Origin: Isochrysis galbana
Lineage: Eukaryota; Haptophyta; Isochrysidales; Isochrysidaceae
Assembly: GCA_018136815.1 (NCBI GenBank)
Contig: CM030944.1
Location: 2,253,345 to 2,317,344 of the forward strand
Reading direction: 5' to 3'
Length of the DNA: 64,000 nt
A model generated the notes under the pieces. That model was not told where the DNA came from. It searched no databases and was given only the letters and a program-made list of their open reading frames with translations. Numbering within the stretch: the first letter of the stretch is position 1; the number at the start of each line of letters is the position of its first letter. A program made the translations under genes and the position numbers. Shown one piece after another: positions 48,066 through 57,179 of the stretch.

Positions 48066-48738
48066 ATGGAGCGCGCCGCCGCGACTCCCCTCTCCTTCGG
48101 GCCCCCCGCCGAGGGCGCCCCACCAGTGCCCATGGAGCAGCCGCTGTCGAAGCGGCCGCGTCCGCCCACCGAGGCCGAGCAGGTGCGTGCGACTCCGGTC
48201 GCGCCACACGGCCCGTGGCCCCGGCCACACCACCCATGGCAGCCATGCTGGCCTCCCCCATGGGGGGCAGCAGACTGCTGGCAACACCTCACCAATGCCA
48301 GGCTCAAGCAGTCACCCTTCCATTGGGCATGCCTTATGGCAGAGGCCCCTCTCGCCCTGGCAAGGGCCGCGCTGCTAGCGCGGCCCGCAGCCGGGTGGCC
48401 CCTATGGGCACAACACACACCCCAATGTAACAAGCAACATACGCTTCAGAGGCGCCACCTCATGCACACCTCACCACACACACAATGCACCCGCACACGC
48501 CCCCCGTGGGGACAACATTGACAAGACCCCTCCATCCAATGCCCCCACTCGCCCATCACCGACCAAGGTCACCCCCACCCACGCCTCACAGGACCAAGAC
48601 TCAGATGAAGAAAACGACATCACAGACTCCGATGCCTCCTTTGAACTCTCCTTCCACCAAGCCGGGGACATCGTCCTTCAAGACACGACGGCGTACGCCG
48701 CCATCGTCGAGCTTCTTCTCGAGCTCGAGGGCGTATAG
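48066..48738 (+). CDS. MERA-family small spliced gene, intact (87 aa)
   Basis: Two exons, 48066-48182 and 48592-48738, phase 0: exon 1 ends GAGCAG at a GTGCGT donor; exon 2 follows cctcacag. Exon 1 encodes MERAAATPLSFGPPAEGAPP and the NLS-like SKRPRPPTEAEQ. Exon 2 encodes DQDSDEENDITDSD, SFELSFHQAGDIVLQDTTAY and AAIVELLLELEGV, acidic and ending in an amphipathic helix. The copy at 54593 has the same exons and splice sites, and even the intron is about 75% similar. The product is a tiny nuclear-type protein of unknown role; the acidic region could be a protein-interaction or activation segment (speculation). It sits inside an inverted-repeat element, preceded by a palindrome. Confidence 0.6.
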
Positions 48739-49188
48739 ACCCCGAGCCAGACTTCTGGGCCCGCTCCGCACGAGGAGCTGGGGAGGAGGCGGCGGGCAAT
48801 GGCGTCGACGAGGGAGGCTTCGGACGGGATGGCGGGGTGGGAGGTGGTAAAGGGCGATGGATGGGCGACCTAAAAACACACACACCCTCGCTGCGGACCG
48901 CTTCTCACCCGATTAGCACCCACAGCAGATGCACCGGACATCAGACGCCCGGCGCAAAAAAGGAAAGAGATAAAACCGGTAGCCCGATGGCGAAGAAGGA
49001 AGGAGAGAGACCAGCCATTGGGGACCGGTACACACCGTCTGCCACTGGAAACCTACTTCACCCTGCCCCTAGGTAGCGCACGAGGGGACGAGCCGCAAGG
49101 TAGGTGGGGGGGAGCTAAGGGAAGCGGGCGTGGCTGTATGAATGATGGTCAGGGTCGCGCGCGCGGCGAGATTATTAAGAAGTTTTTC

Positions 49189-49362
49189 TTTGTATAGATG
49201 ACCGACCATATGGCAGGTAGACTTTCCCAACGGTGCAGGGGAATGCCCCCCGAAGTCCCTTGACAGCCGGGGGCTGGCGGGTCAGCCTGTAGAGAGCAAT
49301 TGAGACCAGAAAGTGTGGGAGCTCCAATGTTGGCGCTTCGGCAGTTGAGAGTCAAACATCAC
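49189..49362. other. 3' flank of the histidine kinase gene
   Basis: No gene; ends at the kinase stop codon at 49363. Confidence 0.5.
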
Positions 49363-52300
49363 TCACGGCACAACGGTGTTCGTGATTTGAGCTGCTGCTT
49401 GCTCGAGTCGTTCCTGCCGTAATTTTTTAATGGCATCGGAGATAACTGGGAGCCCGGCGCCCTTGTCATAGGCAAGATCTACTCCTGGCAAGGCGCGCAG
49501 CTTCGCGATTTGGTCCGATGGGGCGCCCGATAGCACCACCGTGATTCCGCGAAATCCGCACATACGAAGCTCCGCGCAAAGCAGCGAGCCCATCACAGGA
49601 GGATCAGCACGTTCGTCAATATTTTCATCAAGAAGGACCACATCAGCTTGTATAGGCTCACCTTGCGTATACGAGAGATCCGGATTACGCACACCCATCG
49701 CAACATCGACGAAAGCCGCCTGCTCCTCACGCGTGCGGCCAATAGAGCAGGATTCCTCATCAGCGTCTAGAAAGTGAGAGATCAGAATTTTGTGGACCAG
49801 CCGCGGAAGATCCTCATCGTCAATGCCAATGCAACGCAATTTTCGGTTAGACAAACCGGCAAGTGGTGTCTTTGGCACCGCACAAACAGTGGGGATGGGT
49901 TGGGGTGGGGGTTGAGAAAAATTCGAGCTGCGGCCGCAAAGGGGACACTTGAAGTGACTCTCGGATTCGTCGCGTAGCCAGTGAGGCAATGGTGGCCGTG
50001 GAGGTGTCTTCGAAATGCTGGTCGAATCACTCGTCATTGCCCTTTCCTTGGTCTTGTCGTACACGGACTGTCGAAGCTTCATCGATTTCGACGCTCCCTT
50101 GCCGGCGTGGCTCACCACGCGGCGTGGCGTTGGGCAGCTCGTAGCAAAAAAAGAGTGGCTTGTGGAGGCGAGCCCTGGCAAATCAGTGGCCTGCATCTGC
50201 GCCTCGCCTGCAACTGAATCGGCACTCTGGTGCGACTCGGACGACCCGACTGAGACATAGCCGTGAACTCCTCCACTGATGTTAGCGGCAGTAGCAATTG
50301 GACTAGTCAGGTAGTCAAGGCCGACCCACGTGGCGCCTGTGGCACGGGAGCTCTCGGAGTCTGTTGAGGCAATGGCCTTCCTGGGGACGCCGTCCTCGTT
50401 GTACACGCCGCTGACTGGAATGCCGGGAAAGGGGGGATGCAAACTTGACACGTAAGCCGGAATGTCTCCGCACGACACCACGCGCCGAAACCTCGCTGTT
50501 CGTGGGGCGACCAATGCAATCAAAGCAGGCGTCCCAGGCGGCTCGGTGCACACATCGGCCGGCGGTGCGACGACTCGGAGTCCCTGAGCAGATTTGAGAG
50601 TGCTCACAGGCACCCGCCAATTGCTTGGCGAGCCGCTATCTCCAAGCCTGACGTTGCTCACGTCAACTGGGAGAGAGAGGTGGACGGTAGTGGTCATCGC
50701 ATCGCCGTCGCAGGTTAGTTTTACGGCCCCGTGTGCCGCAGCGACGGCACGCCGCACAGAGTCGAGACCAAGACCGTCAGACATGGCGGAGGTCGCGTGA
50801 GATTTGTATCCCATCTTGAAGACGCGTTCACACTCGTCCTCAGAGAGCGGCGTGAAGCCAATCGGGTTTATATTCGTTATTCCCACAAGAAGTTGTGAGT
50901 CAACGACCTCCGCCGTAATGCAAATACTAGAATCCTTGCGTCTGTACTTGAGAGCGTTGGACATGACTTCGTCAAGTACGAGCTTGAGGACCGTAACGTC
51001 GACAGCGATGGGGCCTTTCACGGCGGAATCAAGTCTACCGGCTCCGGAGAGCGCATGCAAGAGCATTTCATTCAGATTGACGGGCGTCGCCCTCGAAAAG
51101 TACTGTTGTCGCTCGAGCTGGACGAACACTTGGCGCCGGTGGCACCATTCAACGGCCTCGCGTAGGTGAGTCATAGGCGTCATTAGCATTTCTTCCATTT
51201 CTGGGGGAAGTGGCTGGCTGAGGAGAGGATTCAGAAGCTGTCGGAACGAGGAAATCGAGTTGATGGCCGAGCCGCATCGGCCTTTGATTACATGATTTAG
51301 TCGCTTGTCAGCAGCAACCTCCGCCTCGCGAGCGACATTGGTACGTTTGAGCTCAAGAGCGGCCTCTTCGGCGGCGGCGACTCGCGCCGCTGCAGCAGCC
51401 GACTCGTGAAAGGTTTTCTGCGCATCGGCCAGCCAGTCGTGAAAAAGTGACCGCCGAACTAGCGCCACCGAGTAGCCCAGCAGCTCCCCCAACATAAGCA
51501 CCGACATTGCAAGGACAGTGTTGGCAATGGCCCGAGGCATCAGCTGCTTGTTGTGGACGTCAGTGTTACCAACGGCCACGCAGATGATGAGGATGGACCG
51601 GCTCATCATGCGCGAGCTCGCTGGGAGCGATATGAAGCGATGATGTGCGCCACCCAACATGAGTAGGAGCGATAGGCAAGCGAGTGTTGTCGAGCCAAAA
51701 GTTGTGTCACTCTCCGATTCTGTGTCACAGCTGGCGATGCCGGAGATGTCCTGGATCTTGGCCACTAGCCCCGGTAGCCACCCCCCATACGGACTACCGC
51801 TGACACCACGCAGGGTACCAGATACGTAGGCGACTGCTGCAACAAGGGAGCACGAGGTATGCCATGCAGCGAATTCGGATATTGCGAGTGGAACGTTGTC
51901 ATAATTTTCTACTCGCCGGCGGGCCAACCATAAGACCATGGCGTACGGGATGACGATGGAGGCCACGGTCCAGCTGGGGGGCGAGAGCTGCATTCCAAGT
52001 ATGCAGATTGCGATGGCTGCCATGCATGCGTACGTATGAGTGGAGTGTAGACGGGAGAACGTGCTGACCATGTAGAGCATCTCGACCCGAGGGTCTTCAA
52101 AAGTCAAGGATAGTGGAAGCATGCGGACTGTGCTGCAGTTGCAGTTGCCATGCTTGAAGAACCACCGCAACATTTCCCATAGGCACTTATTGTCGGTCAA
52201 CGGTTCTCCGGCGCCCTTCTTAGACTCCCACCCATTTTCTGCTCTCTGCATCTTGGTAGATGTGGCCTCTGCCGGATCCACTTGCTCACGTGTTGCGCCC

Positions 52301-53013
52301 ATTGCCCGAGCAGCCTCAGGCAGCGAGAAGAAGCGCGATGCCGATGGGAAACTGCTGGCCGGCCGCGGCGAGATTAAGAATGGGTTCGGATCTGCCATTC
52401 CCGTTCCATGGCTGAAGTAGACGTCCGCCGCCGCCTTAAAACCGCTCGAGCCACTGTGCATGGCCAAGAGGACGGATGTGAGCTGCATCCCTGCCGTCTC
52501 TCCGAGGAGTAGGGACAGCCACATAATCAACGAGGCCTCTCGGTGGGGCATCCTGGTCCAGCCCGGCGACATGCTGTACATCAATCCGATGGCGAAATTA
52601 TTCACAAGGCGGTGCTCCTCGTGCACCCCTGAGAGGTGCATGTACATGGGGATTGTCATCGTAAGGAATGCAAAGATCCATACGGCGTAGTCATCCGCAT
52701 TCTGGCCGAGCTGTGCATAATTGACCCCCACGGTGAAAAAGCAGCCGAAAACGATGGTGAATGTGCACCACAGCCGCCCGAAGATATGGGTCGCCCTGTC
52801 CCCGTCTGGCATCTCTGCGAGGACCAATCGTGCCAGGAAGAGGCAGAGGAAGAAGGCGACGTGTAGGATGCTGATGTAGAAGGTCTGGGGCGAGAGCATG
52901 CATGCGGCGGAGCCGAGGAGCATTCCCAGTCCGCAGAAGGCTCGGTGGATCAGCGTCACTTTGTTGAAGAGCGCCGCATGCTCGCGGCCGGGCTTGCGCA
53001 GCCAGAGAGGCAT
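49363..53013 (-). CDS. Multi-pass hybrid sensor histidine kinase with receiver domain
   Basis: 1216 residues from the ATG at 53013 (MPLWLRKPGREHAALFNKVT); the longer 5' frame is low complexity. Two groups of transmembrane helices occupy roughly residues 20-200 and 340-560 (LHVAFFLCLFLARLVLAEM, AVWIFAFLTMTIPMYMHLSG, ASIVIPYAMVLWLARRR, LSLLLMLGGAH). A coiled coil (ESAAAAARVAAAEEAALEL) leads to a phosphoacceptor candidate DKRLNHVIKGRCGSA, then the HATPase domain: N box VLDEVMSNALKYRRKDSS, G box SDGLGLDSVRRAVAAAHG. A ~300-residue Ser/Pro linker follows, then a C-terminal receiver: IGIDDEDLPR, phosphoacceptor ADVVLLDENID, VVLSGAPSDQ and YDKG. It would sense a signal at a membrane and relay phosphate internally. 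The receiver has YDKG in place of the usual KP. The linker contains a CPLCGRSS pair. Confidence 0.85.
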   Translation of the reverse strand: MPLWLRKPGREHAALFNKVTLIHRAFCGLGMLLGSAACMLSPQTFYISILHVAFFLCLFLARLVLAEMPDGDRATHIFGRLWCTFTIVFGCFFTVGVNYAQLGQNADDYAVWIFAFLTMTIPMYMHLSGVHEEHRLVNNFAIGLMYSMSPGWTRMPHREASLIMWLSLLLGETAGMQLTSVLLAMHSGSSGFKAAADVYFSHGTGMADPNPFLISPRPASSFPSASRFFSLPEAARAMGATREQVDPAEATSTKMQRAENGWESKKGAGEPLTDNKCLWEMLRWFFKHGNCNCSTVRMLPLSLTFEDPRVEMLYMVSTFSRLHSTHTYACMAAIAICILGMQLSPPSWTVASIVIPYAMVLWLARRRVENYDNVPLAISEFAAWHTSCSLVAAVAYVSGTLRGVSGSPYGGWLPGLVAKIQDISGIASCDTESESDTTFGSTTLACLSLLLMLGGAHHRFISLPASSRMMSRSILIICVAVGNTDVHNKQLMPRAIANTVLAMSVLMLGELLGYSVALVRRSLFHDWLADAQKTFHESAAAAARVAAAEEAALELKRTNVAREAEVAADKRLNHVIKGRCGSAINSISSFRQLLNPLLSQPLPPEMEEMLMTPMTHLREAVEWCHRRQVFVQLERQQYFSRATPVNLNEMLLHALSGAGRLDSAVKGPIAVDVTVLKLVLDEVMSNALKYRRKDSSICITAEVVDSQLLVGITNINPIGFTPLSEDECERVFKMGYKSHATSAMSDGLGLDSVRRAVAAAHGAVKLTCDGDAMTTTVHLSLPVDVSNVRLGDSGSPSNWRVPVSTLKSAQGLRVVAPPADVCTEPPGTPALIALVAPRTARFRRVVSCGDIPAYVSSLHPPFPGIPVSGVYNEDGVPRKAIASTDSESSRATGATWVGLDYLTSPIATAANISGGVHGYVSVGSSESHQSADSVAGEAQMQATDLPGLASTSHSFFATSCPTPRRVVSHAGKGASKSMKLRQSVYDKTKERAMTSDSTSISKTPPRPPLPHWLRDESESHFKCPLCGRSSNFSQPPPQPIPTVCAVPKTPLAGLSNRKLRCIGIDDEDLPRLVHKILISHFLDADEESCSIGRTREEQAAFVDVAMGVRNPDLSYTQGEPIQADVVLLDENIDERADPPVMGSLLCAELRMCGFRGITVVLSGAPSDQIAKLRALPGVDLAYDKGAGLPVISDAIKKLRQERLEQAAAQITNTVVP

Positions 53014-54569
53014 GATCTCTCCCCCCTTCAACCCCCCCCCCTTTCCCCCTGCGGCGCGCCCTGCCTGCCAGCTTTGCCGCACGATGGCTCCTCCTCCCCC
53101 CCCTCCCCCCCCCGCCCCCCCCCAGGCCCCTTCGACCCACCGCCGCCGCCGTTTGCCCTCTCCTCTCCTCTCCCCCACCCACACATCCCCACCTCGTCGG
53201 TTCTCGGACGTCTTACAATCATCATGACACACGGCAAGACCGTACGAACGACGACGAAGGGAACGAGCCGCACCAGGAGAACGGTCTTCCCATGTTTCAT
53301 CAGTCTCCCTTCATCAAGTCTCACTACCGGAGCTCCACGAAAGAGACTGGGAGATCAGATCTCCCCTGCTTCTCATCAAGTCCCCATGTGGGAATGCCAC
53401 GCCGGGACCCATCCCCTCCGCCGCGCCTCCCGCCTTCCTGTTGCTCCCGTCTTCTCTCCTCGTCTGGCTTTACCCTTCCCCGTCTGAAGAAACATCCTGG
53501 ATGGGGGGGGGGGGGGGGAAGGGCCGTGGTTGCAAAGTTGGTGTCGACGTGTCGAGGAGGAAACCTCTCGAATGCTGTCGACGGTTTGCACCGGCCAACT
53601 CGGCTCTCCACAGGTGAGGCGCCCTTCCCTCGTCGTCGCCCCTCACTCGTCATTCAATGGTAGCCCGGGCACTCTGTTGAACTACTATTTCTATTTCCCA
53701 CCGCCTCGCCTGGGAGTCCATGCTAGCCCGGTCACTCACTACCCCTCGCTGCCAAAAATATGACATTGGTATTGGTAAAGTCTGGCGTTCCGCTCTCTTC
53801 CCCGCCCCTCCGGGACTCTCAGCCCCTCCCCCCCTGGCGAGGGCGAGATCGCCCTCCCGTCCCCTCCTCCGCTCCGCTTCATCTCGACACGTTGTGCAAC
53901 CCCCGCGATATTGGATAAATCGTGCTGTTTAAGGTGGTTCTAAAGGTTTTCTAACTCTGGCGCGAGACGGCGGGACGGCGGGTGGCGGCCGCGCTGGCTG
54001 CCCACCTGCCCGCCTCTGCAGGCCTTCGCTCCATGTATGGGGCATGGGAGTTCGGAGATCCGTTGGGGTTGGAGGTTGGGCCCGGCCAGAGTTTCGCGCC
54101 CGACCCACCCAAATTTCGTTGCTAAATTTCGCTAGTATTGCTACAACTTTCGGGACGGCTCGGCCCAAACTTCGCTCGAATTTCGCTCGAAATTTCTCAG
54201 CGCGCTTTGCGCGCATATTAGACAAGTAACCACACATACATACGTACATATACGTACGTACGTACGTAGTACGTATGTACGTATGCGCGTATGCGCTAAT
54301 GTCGATATTAATGCACTGAGCCTATTTAGATACGGTATAGCACACAATATGCTGTATTATGCTATGAAACAAGGGGAAAGATTGTAAATAAAAGAGAATA
54401 AATGGAAGCTAAAGCCACGCAGTACATACGGAGAGAAAAGAGAGACCAGGCAGAGACACACACACTCAACCCACGATCCGCTTGTTATAGCGACTCATGA
54501 GGGACACTTGCAAATGATCGGAAAGCACACCGGATTGTTGTTCACCATACATTGCACGGAGCAACGCAC
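53014..54569. other. Intergenic, repeats only
   Basis: C-runs at 53095-53130, a G-run at 53504-53518, an AAATTTCG-type module at 54070-54200 (ggcccggccagagtttcgcg, then repeated aaatttcg), and an (acgt)n microsatellite at 54232-54296. No supported gene. Confidence 0.5.
54232..54296. repeat. (ACGT)n-type microsatellite
   Basis: acatacatacgtacatatac followed by acgtacgtacgtacg and gtatgcgcgtatgcgc. Self-complementary and prone to length change. Confidence 0.85.
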
Positions 54570-54589
54570 AACTAAGTTTATACTTGGTT
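54570..54589. repeat. Palindrome aactaagtttatacttggtt
   Basis: Same palindrome as 48043-48060 with one arm mismatch, 3 bp before the ATG at 54593. Confidence 0.85.
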
Positions 54590-54592
54590 GCG

Positions 54593-55219
54593 ATGGAGCG
54601 CGCCGCCGCGGCTCCCCTCTCATTCGGCCCCCCCACCGAGGGCGGCCCCCATGCCCCCACGGACCAGTCGCTGGCGAAGCGGCCGCGTCCACCATCGGAG
54701 GCCGAGCAGGTGCGTGCGACCCCGGTCGCACCACACGGCCCGTGGCCCCGGCCACACCACTCACAGCAGCCATGCTGGCCCCCATCTTGGGGGACAGCAG
54801 GCTGCAGGACACACAGCAAGAGCACCAGTCAGGCAGGGCCTGCGCTCCATTGGGCATGCCTTATGGCAGAGGCCCCACTCACCCCGGCAAGGGTCGCGCC
54901 GCCTCGGCGGAGCGACCCGCGGCCTGGTGGCCCTTATGGGCACAAATACATGACATGCAACATAGCGACACAAATCAACAACTCAAAAAGGCTCCACCGA
55001 ATGGACCAGCTGGCCCCATCCCTCAGCCAGAGGAGAACCACAACACCCACAACTCTCAGCACATGCACGCTCCGAGACGAGAAGCAACTGACTCCCGCCC
55101 CACCCGGGCCCTACGCACAGGAACAAGAATCAGACGTAGAAGACCAGCAAGCTGACTCAGACGCACTCTACGAACTCGCATTCCACCAAACGGGTGACCT
55201 GGTCCTCCTTGACACGACG
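54593..55219 (+). CDS. MERA-family small spliced gene, 3' end replaced
   Basis: Exon 1 54593-54709 (MERAAAAPLSFGPPTEGGPH, then LAKRPRPPSEAEQ) ends at a GTGCGT donor. Exon 2 starts at 55121 after ctacgcacag and encodes EQESDVEDQQADSDALYELA, FHQTGDLVLLDTT. Homology to the 48066 gene ends at 55219, where the AAATTTCG repeat module (55228-55483) takes over in place of the C-terminal helix, so the copy is truncated. The continuing open frame to 55561 is repeat-derived. Intron sequence is also conserved with the other copy, arguing for DNA-level duplication and not retroposition of a spliced mRNA. Confidence 0.6.
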
Positions 55220-55227
55220 GTGCCTGT

Positions 55228-55483
55228 GACACGAGCTGTGGTGGCCGGTCCATCCACTCTTCGGCGCTTGTCGGAGGGCGCCATGGCAGGGAGGGCCGGG
55301 CAGGCAGTAGGAGGCAAGGGGCACAGGGGGGCAGTGCCCCGGGCGCCGGGGGCCGCGGGCGGGCGGGCGGGCGGGGGGGGCAAATTTCGCTTCGCGGAAG
55401 CCCATATTTCGGTCAAATTTCGGGGCTTCGTAAGTCCCCCAAATTTCGTAAAAATTTTCGCGAAACTCTGGCCGGGCCCAAGG
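55228..55483 (-). repeat. Retroelement 5' module, copy truncated
   Basis: Direct repeat of 56521-56805 (about 95% identical apart from GC-run length). On the minus strand it reads gggcccggccagagtttcgc, aaaatttttacgaaatttgg, GC-run, ATG at 55283 (MAPSDKRRRVDGPATTARVT) and is cut off where it meets the MERA exon. Confidence 0.85.
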
Positions 55484-55724
55484 TGGAGGCCCAGGGAGTG
55501 GATGGGTGTGGTGGCGAGGCTGAAGCGGCACCCGGCGCTTCCCCGCCCGCGCTCCACGTGATCTGCGTGCAGCGGGGCGCCGTGTCAGCGCTTTTCCCTG
55601 CGTCTCCTCTAAGGCCGACAACTACACAGACACTCAATTTAAGAGATATTTAGAACGGAGCATCTGTGATGACCTGCAATCACATCATGCACGCCTTGCA
55701 TGGGCACGGCGCGATGTGCATCGG
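55484..55724. other. Intergenic, no gene seen
   Basis: No supported frame. Confidence 0.4.
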
Positions 55725-55932
55725 TCCCCCCGCGGATACGCCGTGCGTGCGCATGTCAACTCTTTCCTCTGCGTACAAGAAGATGAAAACTCAGCCCGCG
55801 TAGCTAGGGGTTACCGCGTGTGTTGATAGTGGGGGAGCGCAATTAGCTTTGTAATAATAATAATGTGGCTACCCAAAAAGAAAACAAGCACATAGAAAAT
55901 CAGCTGGCCCTCTTTTGACGGAACGCGACTTA
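55725..55932 (+). mobile_element. Short copy of the gacggaacgcgactt-end element
   Basis: Starts cccccgcggatacgccgtgcg and ends ctggccctcttttgacggaa cgcgactt, both shared with 36720-37181. The interior is about 250 bp shorter, indicating an internal deletion. Left terminus is not found. Confidence 0.5.
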
Positions 55933-56242
55933 AGCGCCGCTCCCATGCCGACCTGCAAAACCTTCACAAGGGGGTGCTGCATGTTGGGCGGGGTGTCAGA
56001 CGGGGGAAGAAGAGGGGGGGGGGTGTTACCCCCTTCCCCCCCGTCCACCCCCTCCCCCGCGCTGGCCCCCCCCCCCGATGAATGCACTGAGCAAGGACGA
56101 GCTCGCGGAGGCGTGCGCATGCGCATGCGCTCTTCGGCGCATGCCACAGGGGAGCATCTGGTGTCCCTTCACCTTCCAAGGCCGCTACGTTCCCCTCCTA
56201 TTTTTTTGTTTTTTCTCTTCAGGAGTTTTGTTTTTTTAACCC

Positions 56243-56305
56243 CCCTGATATCAGGTGTCAGGTCTAGAGACCTGATATCATGATATCAGGACCTGATATC
56301 AACCT
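56243..56305. other. Cluster of nested GATATC palindromes
   Basis: tgatatca occurs four times: 56249-56256, 56273-56280, 56281-56288 (overlapping as tgatatcatgatatca) and 56293-56300. Between them lies the perfect palindrome aggtctagagacct (56261-56274). Whole block is able to form alternative hairpins. It lies about 20 bp from the stop of the minus-strand frame at 56326. Confidence 0.75.
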
Positions 56306-56325
56306 GACGTCCCATCCGGGCTGCC

Positions 56326-56579
56326 TCAGTCTTCCCTGGTCGCCACGTCTTCTTCTTCGTGGGCGCGCATGGCCAAGTCAAGCTCGTCCTCCTTCTCGAA
56401 CTCGTCTTCCGAGTTCGAGAAGTCGACGTCGTCGTCATCATCGCCGCCATCCACGTTGCTGCCCAACTCTTGTACCTCGCCCGACGGGCGGGGCTGGAAG
56501 GGCAAGCGGCGGGCGCGCCTGTGACACGAGCTGTGGTGGCCGGTCCATCCACTCTTCGGCGCTTGTCGGAGGGCGCCAT
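56326..56579 (-). CDS. Small NLS-plus-acidic protein gene (MAPSDKRRR type)
   Basis: The ATG at 56579 opens MAPSDKRRRVDGPATTARVT, an SV40-type NLS look-alike. In a shifted frame, after a short putative intron ending ccttccag, comes SGEVQELGSNVDGGDDDDDV, DFSNSEDEFEKEDELDLAMR and AHEEEDVATRED, then a stop. The basic first exon and acidic second exon parallel the MERA family, but the leader is the AAATTTCG module and not a palindrome. Splice sites are not certain. Possibly the ORF1 of a retroelement family related to the fragment at 17215. Confidence 0.4.
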
Positions 56580-56805
56580 GGCAGGTAGGGCCGGGCAGGC
56601 AGTAGGAGAGTAGGAAGGAGGCAGGGGGCACAGGGGGGCAGTGCCCCGGGCGCCGGGGGCCACGGGCGGGCGGGCGGGGCGGGGGGCGGGGGGGGGCAAA
56701 TTTCGCTTCGCGGAAGCCGGAAGCCCATATTTCGGTCAAATTTCGGGGCTTCGTTAGTCCCCCAAATTTCGTAAAAATTTTCGCGAAACTCTGGCCGGGC
56801 CCAAG
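56521..56805 (-). repeat. Retroelement 5' module
   Basis: Minus strand: gggcccggccagagtttcgc, gaaaatttttacgaaatttg, aaatttgaccgaaatatggg, GC-run, then the ATG at 56579. Same order as 17215-17377 and 55483-55228. Confidence 0.75.
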
Positions 56806-56907
56806 CGCCAACCGCGCACACCCCCATCGCGGGGTAGGGGCTCCGTTGCCGTCGAAGGACTACGGTCCCGCAGCACTAAGGTTATTCTAACACAACAATA
56901 AAACTCT
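56806..56907 (+). repeat. Dispersed repeat, partner at 9628-9725
   Basis: See 9628-9725; copies share caaccgcgcacaccc through aaactctgac. Confidence 0.75.
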
Positions 56908-57031
56908 GACGCCTGGAGTAAGTATGTAAGTATCCATCCTATGGACATAGCTAGCTCTAAGGCTGTCCTCGAACAAGCTCCTTCCTCTCCGAGAGCGGCG
57001 GGCCGCGCGCGTGTGCTCGCCAGTACGTTGG

Positions 57032-57148
57032 ATGCCCTCGCACAGATGGCCGGCGTGGACGCCAGCCCTCGCGGTGGTGGCGATACTCTTGCTCCCGAGT
57101 GGCACGCTTGCTGGCTGGTTTGACGGCTATTATCAGCAGCAACAGCAG

Positions 57149-57179
<31 letters not shown>

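Larger units (their letters stand above)
47646..49188. mobile_element. 1.54-kb element with ~175-bp inverted repeats carrying a MERA gene
   Basis: 47646-47820 and the reverse complement of 49015-49188 share aacttcttaataatctcgcc, accctgaccatcattcatac, agccacgcccgcttccctta, ctaccttgcggctcgtcccc, cgtgcgctacctaggggc and ttccagtggcagacggtgtg with few changes. Between them lies a single spliced gene with its palindrome. No transposase, integrase or polymerase is present, so if mobile the unit is non-autonomous. No clear target duplication is visible at the ends (caaaa / tttttc). Confidence 0.65.

Noticed and set aside
54072-54200. CRISPR-like or iteron array from repeated aaatttcg words
   Set aside because: Repeat spacing is irregular and there are no spacers; related modules lie 5' of retroelement ORFs in a eukaryotic genome.
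55220-55561. C-terminal 110 residues of the open frame after the MERA exon at 55219
   Set aside because: This stretch is the antisense of the AAATTTCG repeat module, not family sequence.
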